Shown here: piece after piece, positions 23,818-34,992 of the stretch | Numbering within the stretch: the stretch's first letter is position 1 | How the letters are laid out: each line of letters begins with the position of its first letter | The notes under the pieces: generated by a model | Told to the model about the DNA's origin: nothing | Database searches by the model: none | What the model saw: only the letters and a program-made list of their open reading frames with translations | Program-made: the position numbers and the translations under genes | Assembly (NCBI GenBank): GCA_036365515.1 | Contig: CM070873.1 | Span: 21,911,757 to 21,975,756 of the forward strand | Length of the DNA stretch: 64,000 nucleotides | From: Torymus aiolomorphi | Taxonomy: Eukaryota > Arthropoda > Insecta > Hymenoptera > Torymidae | Direction: 5' to 3'

Positions 23818-24512
23818 GAGGGTTTCAGCTGCAGGAAACGGATTTTAGCGGGCATTGTAGAGTCGATTTCTGGTACATAAAAATGAAGCCCAGTGCTCAC
23901 ATTTCCGTCAAATGGGCCCTTTTTCTTGAGATATGGGCAATTTAATTTCAAATATCGTCTATTTCGTTAAAAAATTATGTCTTTTCTATTGACTGTCACA
24001 TTGCAAATATTTAAGATACGAAAACAAGGAAGAAAAATTATAAAAGTAGACTGTAAAAGCTAAAATTTAAGCCCCAATTCATTGAAAAATATTGATTTTT
24101 CAGGAAGTTACAAGCAATCAAAGATAGGGTACGAAAATGGTTAAAAATACGATCCATTTAATCGGTTGAAATGAAGACAAATTTTTAATCGTTTTCGTAC
24201 CCTATCTTTGATTGCTTGTGAGTTCCTGAAAAATCAATATTTTTTAATAAATCAGGGCTTAAATTTTAGCTTTTACTGTCTACTTTTATAATTTTTCTTC
24301 CTCGTTTTCGTATCTTAAATACTTGCAATGTGACAGTTAATAGAAGAGACATCATTTTTTAACGAAATAGGACGATATTTGAGATTAAATTGCCCATATC
24401 TCAAGAAAAAGGACTTATTTGACGGAAATGTGAGCACTAGGCTTCATTTTTAGGTACCAGAAATCGACTCTCCAATGTCCGCTAAAATCCGTTTCCCGCA
24501 GCTGAAACCCTC
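23818..24512. mobile_element. Long palindromic foldback element, 695 bp
   Basis: Arms of about 330 bp (23818-24148 and 24181-24512) separated by about 30 bp. The outer ends read GAGGGTTTCAGCTGC and the inverse GCAGCTGAAACCCTC; inner ends meet at TACGAAAATGGTTAAAAAT. The arms differ only by scattered substitutions. Weak inverted similarity (ACAAG/CTTGT) extends a few bases beyond, so the exact edge and any target duplication are uncertain. No ORF. Non-autonomous DNA element by structure. Confidence 0.8.
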
Positions 24513-24760
24513 TCCTTGTAAGTAGTAAAAATGCATCACATTGTAATTATCTTGCATCCGTATAAGCAAACTTGTGTTAAAGTATATCCAATATTTGTTA
24601 ACTATTCATAATTACTCATCTAAAACAATTTGATGCAGCTACGATAAATTAAATTTCGATACGGATTGTTTCCAAAGTAAAAAATAAAAATTCAACTTCA
24701 TCCCATTCCCATTAAAATGAAAAAGAAATTGTAACAGCGAAAGCCGAATAAAAATAAACG
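24513..24760. other. Short AT-rich spacer
   Basis: No feature supported. Confidence 0.4.
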
Positions 24761-25150
24761 CTGAGCTCGAAATACTCCTCGAGAAATCCTAACCTCAAAG
24801 CATCCGAGCAAATCGACGACAACTGCAACGCGATACCGCGAGAGAACTCGACAGTCGGCTACACGTAATCCGCAAACTTGACGTCGTATTCATATATGCG
24901 CGGCTAGAGTCGCTCGTAAAACGGCTTACCCGCTGCGGGGATAAGACGAGCCGAACGAGATTTACGGATTCCGCTGGGTAATTGCGCGCCAGCGTCACCT
25001 GTTTCCGCAGCGCCATTGTTGACGTTTGCCGCACCAGTCCGAAGTTCGCCACGTTTCCGTCATCCGCCCTTGTCCCGTGCCCGCATCGATGGCTTAGTTT
25101 ATAGTTGCTTTAGCTGCAACGGTGTTGCGATGCGTTGGAGTGCGGCGGAG
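24761..25150. other. GC-rich CpG-dense patch
   Basis: CpG-dense, with CGACAACTGCAACGCGATACC near 24811 and GGTAATTGCGCGCCAGCG near 24977. The 85-codon minus-strand ORF (24795-25052) is mostly Arg/Ser/Leu and has no motif; it could be a chance frame. Confidence 0.35.
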
Positions 25151-25500
25151 AATTGGGTGCTGCAGAAATTGAAATACTTTTGATTTTTAAAGAAATTATT
25201 TACTGTGAAAAGAATTTCATGAAATATTTTTTACGTAATTAGTTTTTTTCTAGAGCTTTTTAGTAAAATTCCTTAGAACTATTTTTATAATTAAATGTGT
25301 ATTTTCAAAATAATTGAACTGAATTAAACTTTCATTTTACGCATATTAAAAGGAATGTTATGTTGTTGCTAACTTCGAATCGACGAAAATCCCTATTAAA
25401 ACTAAAATCTATCCTAAAATTACACTAAAAACGTATAAAGCAGCCCTAGATTTCCCGCTTTCCGAATTACCAGGAAATTTTGTTTACGGCCTCCAATATT
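25151..25500. other. AT-rich spacer, no gene seen
   Basis: No feature supported. Confidence 0.45.
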
Positions 25501-25910
25501 CTTCTGCAAACCCCATATTTACCAGTGTGTGCACGTTTGTGCGCGTACCACTTCATGAAACTATTTCACCCCATGCGCATAACTACGTGCCCGTAATAGC
25601 CGGGCGCACGCGAGGCGCGTAAGCGCGCGTATTTAAATGCGTCCGTTTTAATGCGTCCGAGCATGCGGCCAAGTATGTGTGTTTGCGGAATTTACATAAC
25701 GTACACGGGCGGCGGTAGAGAGAGCGAGAAAGGGAGAGAGGGAGATAGAGAATGCCCCCGCTGAACTATGAACTATGTTCGGCATTAAACTCCCGCAGCG
25801 GGTGGTTAGTACCCATGGTATTGATAACGTAAGCGATTCGCGGGGGGGTTACGGTGTAACTGCTCGGATGCATGTTGCGGTGTACGTGCGAGCCAGTTGT
25901 GTTTTTGTGT
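25501..25910. other. GC-rich CpG-dense patch
   Basis: Contains CGAGGCGCGTAAGCGCGCGT near 25611, a GA-rich tract (25718-25750) and two tandem ATGAACT steps near 25765-25778. Possible regulatory patch. Confidence 0.35.
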
Positions 25911-27015
25911 ATATATATCTGAAAATTTAAAGCTCATCGATTTACAGCTGTTTATAGTTATTGTCGCGGCTATTTCCGAAGTTTTGGAGACGTACGTAGG
26001 TGTCGCCCCGATCAGATTAAGTAAATTATTAATGCCATTAGAGGTATTTTGTTAGCTAAATACTCCGATTTTAATGCTCTTTTAAGTAGTTAATTGATCT
26101 TGTATTATAGAGGCAATAAGTTGAAAGCGCGAAATGCGCAATGATATTAGTTGATTATAATCGTGTGTGACGGTCGGGCTGTCGATAAACGAATTTTATC
26201 GACACGTTTATGTAATTGGCAAATTTCGGCCTTTTCGCTCTTGTGAAAATTAACTCGCCGAATGCAATTACCCATCATCCATGATTTCAATTAACTTCCA
26301 ATATTGCGAAGGCTTGTGTGCAAAGTGCGACACCGTCAGTAACAAGACAAATTGAGTATAATTTACTATCTAGTCAAATGTTGTATTTGATGTTTCTAGT
26401 GGAATATAAGTGAAAGTTTTGCAATTCAATAGTTTTTACGGAGTTAGAGTGCATAATAAAAACAAGAATGTTATCAAATCATATAACTGATCAATTGACA
26501 TTTTTTAATTTTACATTTTAATTCCACCTGATAATTTTATTAATTTTTTCAAGTAATTCAAGTACTTCCACAAAATTGTAAGGATATTCAACTATTATGA
26601 ATGAATAAATTTTGACTTTTTCGCGGAATTAATACTTTTTGAGTATGCACCTAGAATATTTAATAAATTATGCTCGATATAAAAAGGTTGAACCTATAAT
26701 AAACCTTTCATATTTGAAATGGAAATCATGGAAGCTATAAGCGTGCTTAATAAATAATGCATCAAGAGTTCAAATTTCAAGAGAAACATCTGCTTTTATT
26801 AGTCTAAAATAGACTGATATCGTGCCATACTTATTTTATCATATCGCACGGAAAACTTTCTGAAAATTATATGAATTAAAATACGAATTTAATTTAAATA
26901 TTCAATAAATGTTTAAGTGGAGATTATACAGAAAATTGTTAGCCGGAAATTCAATTAGAGTATAATTCAAATTTATTCGAAAATGCGAAATCTTTAATTT
27001 TAGAAAGTTGACACA
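25911..27015. other. Unique region, no gene seen
   Basis: Moderately AT-rich with a weaker CpG section near 25970-26240, including TAATCGTGTGTGACGG near 26158. No ORF, RNA or repeat supported. Confidence 0.5.
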
Positions 27016-27017
27016 TA

Positions 27018-27796
27018 TGTGCAAATCCGCGGACTACAGACAACTGGGGTACAAAAACGGACAAAATTTTTTTTGAGGGCACACCTACCACATAAGGTTT
27101 TTTCGGTTCTTTGAGGGTCCCCCAACATGAAAATACTCGTGTACACTCATTATCTGTTGCCAAACTTTTTTTCCGACGAAATCAATTTTTCTTATGGAAA
27201 TTTAACATGCAGTCATTGATGATTAACCAATAGCAAACTATTGAAGAGGCCAAACCAAATTCCACAAAAAAGCGATTAAAGTTGAAGAATAGAGCTTTAA
27301 TTTGAGATGAGAATCGTTAAAATCGGTCGATTCTGTGCAAAGCTACGTGAAGTTGAAAACGGCGAAAAATGACAAAAATTTGAAGAATTACGTGGGTTTG
27401 AAAAAAATCGCTCATTTTCGTCATTATTCGCCATTTTCAAATTCACGTAGCTTTGCACAGAATCGACCGATTTTAACGATTCTCATCTCAAATTAAAGCT
27501 CTATTCTTCAACTTTAATCGCTTTTTTGTGAAATTTGGTTTGGCCTCTTCAATAGTTTGCTATTGGTTAATCATCAATGACTACTTTTCGTCCATTTTTC
27601 CCATGTTAAATTTCCATAAGAAAAATTGATTTCGTCGGAAAAAAAGTTTGGCAACGGATAATGAGTGTACACGAGTATTTTCATGTTGGGGGACCCCCAA
27701 AGAACCGAAAAAACCTTATGTGGTAGGTGTGCCCTCAAAAAAAATTTTTTCCGCTTTTGTACCCCAGTTGTTGTCTGTAGTCCGCGGATTTGCACA
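27018..27796. mobile_element. Long palindromic foldback element, TA-flanked, 779 bp
   Basis: Arms of 350-380 bp with ends TGTGCAAATCCGCGGACTAC and its inverse, closing on a short asymmetric centre (about 27376-27417). TA is present on both sides (27016-27017 and 27797-27798). The right arm carries about 20 bp near 27583-27602 that the left lacks. Identical ORF fragments appear on the minus strand at the left and the plus strand at the right simply because the arms mirror each other; they are not genes. Confidence 0.8.
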
Positions 27797-27798
27797 TA

Positions 27799-28130
27799 TA
27801 TACGTACTTATAACAAGTATAATAATAAAATTATGTCCATACTATATTACTAGGCTTTTTCAAGAGGCTTTTTATAAAATTAAAATTTGGTTATCTCTTT
27901 CCTTTCAGGTAAGAATCAATTAACTTGCTTCTGCAATTCGGGTGTACGTTACACGTTTTAATAAAAGGCGCAGTTTTAAGGTAAAATAATCCAATAATCC
28001 AAAGTTTATTATATAATAATAACCAAATGCTCTCTATTTATCTTATTAACATACGTGAAATACTTTAAATAATAACTATATTACTTTTTACGGGCAGGAA
28101 TAAATCTTTCCTGCCTTACCTATAATTTCA
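27799..28130. other. AT-rich spacer, no gene seen
   Basis: No feature supported. Confidence 0.45.
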
Positions 28131-28510
28131 TCAATAAACACATACGTGCAAACGACGCCGATCAATCACAAGAGCATTCAATTTCCATACGCACACACTT
28201 TACGTTCCGTAAAATTAAAAAGAGCATAACGACAATAATAATAATAATAATAATGCCCCGTTTCGAAATAAAGTTTTCTCCTCCGCGGGCAATCAATATT
28301 CAGCGGCCATCGCTCGAGCGTTATCGCATTAATAAACCGCGAGGAATATTCGCGCGTAAAACGCAAACATTCAATCGTTGCCCGCTCACGTTTTTTTTTA
28401 CGGCTCCATTAATCGCCCGCGCGCGCGAGTTTTATAAATACGGTACATAACGATCTTTGTGTGTCTGCCTCGTAAAAAACCTTGCGAGCGCGGTAAAACG
28501 TCGCGAGAAG
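28131..28510. other. GC-rich patch with an (ATA)n tract
   Basis: Holds ATAATAATA repeats at about 28229-28252, then CpG-dense DNA with GCATTAATAAACCGCGAGG near 28326 and ATTAATCGCCCGCGCGCGCG near 28408. TAAT cores in CG context again. Confidence 0.35.
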
Positions 28511-29050
28511 CACGCTATTGGTATTTTCTAGCGTTTAAGAAAAGATGGGATGAGTGGTAAATTGTAGGTTTCAATTGTTGACGTAACGTGAAGAAAATAA
28601 CAGAGGACGTATTTTTTACTCCCGACTTTCTAAGATGTCATCCAGGGTTAAATATAGGGTCTAAAATTGTTATTGGTCGTTTAAACTCTCTTCCGCCAAA
28701 TGACGTCAATAGACTCAGCTTAGAAAGTGATTTATAAAAGTTGTAGGTTGTTTTTCCAAAGCTTAAGAGAGATACGCGTAACCGAGTACAGCATATGAAT
28801 AGAAGTAATAATACTGGCTATCTTTCTGCCAAATGTAGCGCCACATAAATTTTCATATAAAATAGCTATTTTCATTATAGAACATTTATTTATACTTTTT
28901 AAGCTTTCTAAAAATATCCGTCCAAACATACTCCGAAGAAAAAATCTTGAGACTATCTCTCAAACCACTCATAACATGCATTCAAAACTATTTTTAGTAT
29001 AAAAACTGAAACATTAAAAAAAACATAAAGCCACGACAACTCGACACATT
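28511..29050. other. Unique stretch, no gene seen
   Basis: No feature supported; the 65-codon minus-strand ORF has no motif. Confidence 0.5.
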
Positions 29051-29330
29051 CTCCATTCTTCTCCGAACCGAGACTTACATCTCTGCACGACCCTTGGCTA
29101 CCGGACGAAATCGGAGGCGCGTGCACGCGCATGCGCCGCTGCCCGGACTTAATTACACGCCGTGATTATGATTTATGAGCGCGTAGCGCTCACTCTCTCT
29201 CTCTCTCTCTCTCGTAAAATCTCGCCAAGAATTTATATACGCGTACGCGGGATTGCCAGGTAGCGCTGAATCGAAACCGTAACCGAGTAATTTTTATGAA
29301 CGACGACGACGACAGTCTTTTTATTGGGCG
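29051..29330. other. GC-rich CpG-dense patch with a CT tract
   Basis: Contains GGCGCGTGCACGCGCATGCG near 29116, TTAATTACACGCCG near 29149, a (CT)n tract at 29191-29214 and GACGACGACGAC near 29302. It is the last clear GC-rich patch before the transposon nest. Confidence 0.35.
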
Positions 29331-29794
29331 ACAAGCGAAGGAGAATCGCTAATTTGAAGAAGTTGATGTTTGTTTTTTTTTCTTTACTTTATTGTATTTT
29401 ATTTATTTGGTTGGTTTGGTTTTCTTTTTTGTTAGCATGCACGGTGGTAGGGATTCTGCTGAATATTTTATGTTATAACAGATTTAGATTTTGGTACCAA
29501 ATAATAATAAATTAGTAGCTGTTCACATAATCAAACATTGGTTATTATCTGGTTAAACGGTGAATATAGTAGATACAATTAATCATAATATAATAATATT
29601 TCACAAGGAAATGCCATCTTCGCATAACTTGGTTTTTAAAATATAAAACGTAAAAGAAAAATTAGTGTAAATTTTAGTATATAGCTGAAGATAAATAGCA
29701 TTCGGCCTTCTATAAACTAAAAACTCACTCCAATTAGGCAGGACTTAAACGATTTTAATGATTTAAAATATTTTAGTAATTGTAAATAATCGGT
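29331..29794. other. AT-rich spacer, no gene seen
   Basis: No feature supported. Confidence 0.45.
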
Positions 29795-29802
29795 AAAAAA
29801 AG

Positions 29803-29993
29803 AGGTGCTTGAAATTTCGAACGTTCATAGTGAACGAAAGATTTTTGCCATTTTCAGATTTAGCCGAAGTTGGCACTTAATATATTTAAAAAATGATAAT
29901 AACTGTATCTCTTCATTTGTCACTCTTGCAGTCGCCACTAAAACCACTTAGACGAATTTCGTTCATTATGAAGGTTCGGAATTTCAAATATAT
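29803..29993. mobile_element. hAT-type MITE, GTGTTTGAAATT family, copy 1
   Basis: A 191-bp element with inverted ends AGGTGCTTGAAATTTCGAAC and its partner, followed inward by inverted GTTCATAGTGAACGAAA. It is flanked by a perfect 8-bp direct repeat, AAAAAAAG (29795-29802 and 29994-30001). An 8-bp duplication with short inverted ends is typical of the hAT superfamily (P elements also make 8 bp). A relative lies at 61955-62179. Confidence 0.8.
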
Positions 29994-30001
29994 AAAAAAA
30001 G

Positions 30002-30420
30002 GTACAATTTCTAATTTAATTATTAATTTCTTATATTTTATTTAATATTTGAATTTATTATTTATATCATGTTATATTGTTATTGCATTCTTTCATGGTA
30101 AAAATGATCTGTTTTCGAAGACTTCGCGTGTCCGTAAATTCTATTCCGTAAAATCGAATGTTATGTACCAAGAAACTATGCCGGACACGAGTCTCCACCG
30201 TGAAAAGGAAAAGGGTGTAAGACATTTTCCCCGAATTTCCCGTCAGCTGTAACAAAGGTCTCTGTATAGTCGACCTGCGAGAGGTGGGGGCCAAGAAAAT
30301 CTTTTCAGCGAGGGGTAACGGCGGGGAGGAAAAAAGATCGAAAAAGAGATCGAGCTGATCTTTACCCCTCCCAGACCAGGATCCCAACTGGCTGAGGAGG
30401 TCTCTAAGGAAAATTTTCTA
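30002..30420. other. Unique stretch, no gene seen
   Basis: Contains a G- and A-rich section (30280-30400). ORFs on both strands overlap it but show no motif. Confidence 0.45.
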
Positions 30421-31185
30421 CTTTGAGAAAATTTTAAGGAGATGGGAAAGGCGGAGGACCTGAGCAGGTCAAAAATTTTCACTGATTTTGGAAATGGCTC
30501 TTGCCGTAGCTGTTGTCCTAGTCAAAAAAATGCCTTTAATTGGTCGTTTTTCACACTTATTCGGGAAACGCGAACCGTGACAAATGCGTTTGACGCTTGT
30601 GTTGACATGTCAACACTTAAGGCATAGAAATACGTCCAACAAAGATTACTTTCAATGAACTATTCTCGACTGAACTAACAAGTCTACAATGTGAGAATGC
30701 GGGTTTTGAATAGAGGCTGTCAAGTCAATAAGTAGTCATTTAGGTGTCACTACATCATGATACCATGGGAGAAAAAGGCTTTTTGCGGGTTTCATGCTGC
30801 CGAAGGACAGTTTTCTCTGTCCTCCGGAGGGACAAATGCTCCCTGCAATAAGGAATGAAATAGGCGGGCAAGACCTTTTAGAGGATTATTTCTAAGGCTT
30901 ACGAAGTTTGACAAGAAACGAGAGCCGTGGTGAGGAGTTTCTGCCCCGGTGAGTCGACTGAAAACCTGTGGTTTGTTGGCGATTTTCTGACCAGGTTTTC
31001 ATGTTAAAAGAGAAAGTATCACAAAATCGACGGTCTCCAATGTTCATGGAAGATCGGTACTTGAGGGCAGATCGAGGGATTTTATGGTTTTATTGTGTTA
31101 ATCTTACAAATGGTCATACTATACACACATATATACATACATTTCTTCTACTGTTGAAAAGATTCAGCAATTATGAAATGTCTGA
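30421..31185 (+). repeat. Dispersed repeat block A, copy 1 (forward)
   Basis: About 765 bp that reappears inverted at 40540-41375 and in part at 35918-36036. Shared landmarks in order: AAGGAG...GGGAAA at the start, TCACTGATTTTGGAAATGGC, TTAATTGGTCGTTTTTC, the palindrome TGTTGACATGTCAACA, GGTGTCACT, GCTGCCGAAGGACAGTTTTC, CCTCCGGAGGG, AAATCGACGGTCTCC and GAGGGATTTTATGGTTTTAT. It probably belongs to an old transposable element. No ORF with a motif. Confidence 0.8.
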
Positions 31186-31646
31186 ATTAAAGTATAAATT
31201 TGTTGTTAACAATTTCCTAAAACTTTAAATAAAAAAAATGGAACTTTTTCAGAATTACATAAAGTAAGTTTCCCGATTTATGTACCTGTATGTATTTGTG
31301 CCCTATTTATTATAAAACATATATAAGATACATATAAAGCATATAAATAAGTTTAGGCACACGAATTGAGACACATCAATATATTGAGTCTTTTACTTTT
31401 TCTTTACTATAATTATGGTAACGAAACGACACATGACTTACGTTTTGTATTTTGAGTATCTAACAATATGTTAGTTTAAAATATACTAATGTCAATCTGA
31501 ACTAAAACTAAATCTTAAACTTTAGCTGCAAAATTATTGCGGTACAATTTGCAAGAGGATGATTTAACTTTGGAAAAATAAAGTTGTAAACTTTTTAATT
31601 GACAAAATTTCTAGATTGCACATTTGTCATCATCCAAAATAAAAAA
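31186..31646. other. AT-rich spacer, no gene seen
   Basis: No feature supported. Confidence 0.45.
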
Positions 31647-31648
31647 TA

Positions 31649-32580
31649 GGGGAGAAGCGACATGATTGGCGCACCTAACATTTGTCCTTGATTATCTAAA
31701 TGAAAAAATAGTTAAAACATAAAATGAACGTGAAGATAGCCAAACATCTACTGTATCAAACTAAAAACCTTTTTACAACATAGCATTTGCAATTTATTGA
31801 ATATAAACGATTTATTCAAAAAAAAAATTTGCGCCATTCAACTCGCCGCAATGTGCCGCAATCAATGCGGATTGATTGACGCCCACGTATATGTATAGCT
31901 TTAGATCTCTTACGCAAACTAATGTGCTGCACTTGCCCGAATAGACCTTCCATCTTTAACATCATTTATAGCACTTTCCAATTTATCTTTAGCCCACTCG
32001 TTGTATTTTTTTGCAATCTTGCCCATCTAAATAATCATAACCTGAAAATATTTTCTCAAGGACGATATTACTTTATACACACTTGCTACGCGAGTAAAAA
32101 TATCAAATAATGCACTTAATGCGTAAACATTATAACAAGAGAATATAAGAATGCACTCATTTTGATAAATAAAAGCTAGGCGGTGTATTTTCATGCCTGC
32201 GCCAATTAAGCCGCTTCGGACTTTTTTATTATTTCAACTTATTTCCGAATTATAAATAAATAAATGTAATAATCGAGTGTTACTATATGAAAGTAAATAA
32301 ATTAAACTATGTTACGGCGTATTTGTTTTTATTATCATAACATTTCAGATTTGTCACTTGATCAATTTCGAATATGATACTAACCACATGAAAAGTGACT
32401 CAAAAATACTTTTCTTAATATTTTATCAGAATAGGCTCCAATATTAATGGTTTTGTGTGTGTTTATTAATTTTGTATTTTTAATTAATAAAAACTAGCTT
32501 GCATGCCGAAAATCTGAATAATAATTCTAATAATAAGGTGCGCCATCGAAACCGCCGCGCCAACCAAGCCGCTTCTCCCC
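31649..32580. mobile_element. TIR element with GGGGAGAAGCG ends, 932 bp
   Basis: Left end GGGGAGAAGCGACATGATTG and right end the inverse of GGGGAGAAGCGGCTTGGTTG. TA lies on both sides (31647-31648 and 32581-32582). The subterminal phrase GCCAA..AAGCCGCTTC recurs inside at about 32201-32218, and a GCGCCATT block near 31830. No ORF of note, so non-autonomous. Superfamily not assigned. Confidence 0.7.
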
Positions 32581-32582
32581 TA

Positions 32583-33109
32583 CTACCTACATACACGAAC
32601 ATTGTTACTTTTTTTCGATTGAGCTATTACTATTTCCTTTTAAAACAATTTTTATACGAATTTTAGAAAATAATAGTAATCTGTGATACAAAAAAAAAGA
32701 TTTAACATTCAATTTTAATTTCCCTAGATTATTTACATAAGAACTTAATTTTAATTTCTTGTAAACTGAAATTTTTATAGAAGACTATTTCTTTAAATTT
32801 ATTAAGACTTCTTTAAAGTTATTATAGATTATTACTAAAAAATGCCTATTATAGACTGCTAGATAAAAAAATCAACTTAAAAAGCATAAATCTATTATTT
32901 TGATTTTCAATACAATCAAGTATCAATATAAGTTTTTTAATAAAAATACTTAATGATACAAAAATTGTTAAGTTGAATAAAAACATTAACATTTTTTGTA
33001 TTTTTTCTGATAATTTGTTACTTACTTATTTATATGTTTAAAGATTTGAAATTAATCAAAATAGAATGCGTAAGATCAAAATAAAAAATGAATTCACATA
33101 TTTTCCAAA
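32583..33109. other. AT-rich unique stretch, no gene seen
   Basis: Very AT-rich; no feature supported. Confidence 0.5.
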
Positions 33110-33880
33110 TACTAAAATGTAGCAGAGCATCAAAGATTTGAACTTCAGATGCAAAATCTTCTAATTTTAAACGTAGCTCCTTACCATTTCTGTTTGCCAC
33201 ATTATTGGAAAGTCCAAACGTCGGGTGGGACAAGGCCATTTTGAAATGTGGGAGCAGGTATCATAATCCGTGCTAATAAAGCAATAAGTACTTTCTAGCT
33301 AAGCTATTATAGTACCAGATAGTTGAAAGGCCAACGAAAATTGACTTTGAGGTTTCCTGTTTACTTTTGTATCAGGACACCACGTCGACCTAAAGGTTAT
33401 AAGGATCCTCAAAGGGATGACTGAGACGCCTTTCGAATAATTTCCGAAGAAAGTACGGTCAGGCCAACAAAATTTACTTTGAGGATTTTCGTTTATATTT
33501 GTATCAGGACACCGCGACGATCTAGAGGTTATTCAAATCCTCGAAGGAATGACGAGGTCTTTCGAGAAATCTTCGAAGAATGTACGTTCCGTAGAGGTAC
33601 AAAGGCACGGTTACCGATAGAATACGTGAAATGCAAAAATGGGCAAGGCAGGTAGAAAAATTTTGGAGACATATTTTGTGAAAACTTCTTATTCTGCATG
33701 TTTACCTAATATCTGAACAGTCAGAAAGTAAAAGTCAAGGTCATTGCATGAGATAATAAGTCGCTTTTATGGGAATCATTTTATAAAATATTACGTTACT
33801 TGAAATAAAGTTATGCATTTTAAAAAAAAATTTGGAGATATATTAAGCTCACCGTGTACTGCTGGTTTATTTAATAAATG
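33110..33880. repeat. Dispersed repeat B, copy 1: head, two to three monomers, tail
   Basis: The head (about 33110-33310) contains GGAGCAGGTATCATAATCCG and, on the minus strand, an ATG at 33237-33239 starting a short ORF. Two to three degenerate 132-bp monomers follow (33310-33600), each with TTACTTTGAGG, GTATCAGGACACC, ATCCTC and AAGTACGGTCAGGCC. The tail (33600-33880) includes GTGAAATGCAAAAATGGGC and CTGAACAGTCAGAAAGTA. Other copies: 36033-36940, 39300-39670, and inverted at 42822-43202 plus 48607-49990. Confidence 0.8.
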
Positions 33881-33979
33881 TCTCAATTGTCAAAGGACAA
33901 GTTGATTGGATATGTTAATAAATTATTTTTAGTACGAATATTTTTATAAAATTATGTAATGTAATATGTCGAACTTTTT

Positions 33980-34140
33980 AAATCAAAGAGCGTGGCTTCG
34001 CTCTGCTTGGAGGGTATAAGGAATAAAGTGACGCAGTAGCGAGCGGGGCGGCGACGAACTTTTTATACATTGATTTTGGCTTTGACATTACTTTTTTACT
34101 GTAAATATTGTAACTCAATAAAACATGACTTTTATTATTT
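33980..34140. repeat. Dispersed repeat block C, copy 1
   Basis: Contains AATCAAAGAGCGTGGCTTCG, GCAGTAGCGAGCGGGGCGGC, TTGATTTTGGCTTTGACATT and CTCAATAAAACATGACTT. The first part is found inverted at 41998-42135 and the last part inverted at about 41495-41530. It follows the tail of repeat B here, and the inverted copies lie beside inverted B and A. Confidence 0.75.
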
Positions 34141-34560
34141 TCAACTAAGATCAATCTACAGTTTTTTTTTTCAAAAGTGTCGATAAGTACTATTTTTCAA
34201 GTGGATCCTGGAGGATCCATACGGTCTTAATGAAATTATATTTAAACCAATTATTTACCGCGTTTGAGTGACGGAAAATACCGCGGACTCGTTGGGCCAC
34301 ATGAGTTTACGAGTTTGAAAAGTTTGTTTTTTGAAGCATAGTTCGTAGCTTAGATAAATATAACGATGAAAATTTCGAAGAAAAAATTTTCAAGCTGTAA
34401 TCGGCATTATTCAAAACCTCGCTATGTACACATTTATATATATACACATACATATAGACATACATACATAGGTTGTATATATACATATATAGGTTATACA
34501 TATATAGATATGTGTGTCCGTGCGTGTGTGTGTATATTACATATTACACGTAAACAACAG
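34141..34560. other. AT-rich stretch with TATACA-type low complexity
   Basis: Near 34430-34550 there is low-complexity ATACATATA/TGTGTG sequence. ORFs across it are Tyr/Ile/His-rich artefacts. Confidence 0.5.
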
Positions 34561-34565
34561 GACTG

Positions 34566-34988
34566 TTATATTTTATTTTTCGGTAAGACCGACTGGGTCC
34601 TATAGGACCCACTACATTTACGTAAGATGCCCCTCCTACAGGATTATGTTATTAAACTCGGAAAGTGATAAATTTTTAGTACGTTATCTCATTAATAAGA
34701 TCCACCACTCAAAATAACAAAAAATCCCCATTAACCCTTTTTTTATTCGAAAATAAACCATTCAAGATCCGAATTTTCGTGAAATTCCAATTTTCATCGC
34801 CAAGCCCTTTTTTAATATACTAAATGGAACGGAAAAAGACAAAAAATTTTAATTTTAATGCCCAGGGGGCTTCCTCTTGAATAAAAGAGCACGACGAAAT
34901 GGGTAGATTTAAGAAATTATTTAATTTCAGTTTCCTACAGCATGTTGAACAAAGTGGGTCCTACAAGGACCTTTATGGTACGAAAGGG
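34566..34988. mobile_element. Possible TTAA-type element (degenerate)
   Basis: The sequence GTCCTATAGGACCCACT near 34596 has an inverted counterpart near 34955 (AGTGGGTCCTACAAGGACC). The right side ends AAAGGG followed by TTAA (34989-34992). CCCTTT after TTAA also occurs at 34731-34740. CCCTTT ends next to TTAA and a following ACCCACT block recall piggyBac-like ends, but the left edge is unclear and no ORF is present. Weak call. Confidence 0.35.
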
Positions 34989-34992
34989 TTAA

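Noticed and set aside
26951..27923. Near-identical ORFs (MATDNECTRVFSCWGT) on opposite strands
   Set aside because: They are mirror images produced by the inverted arms of the palindrome at 27018-27796.
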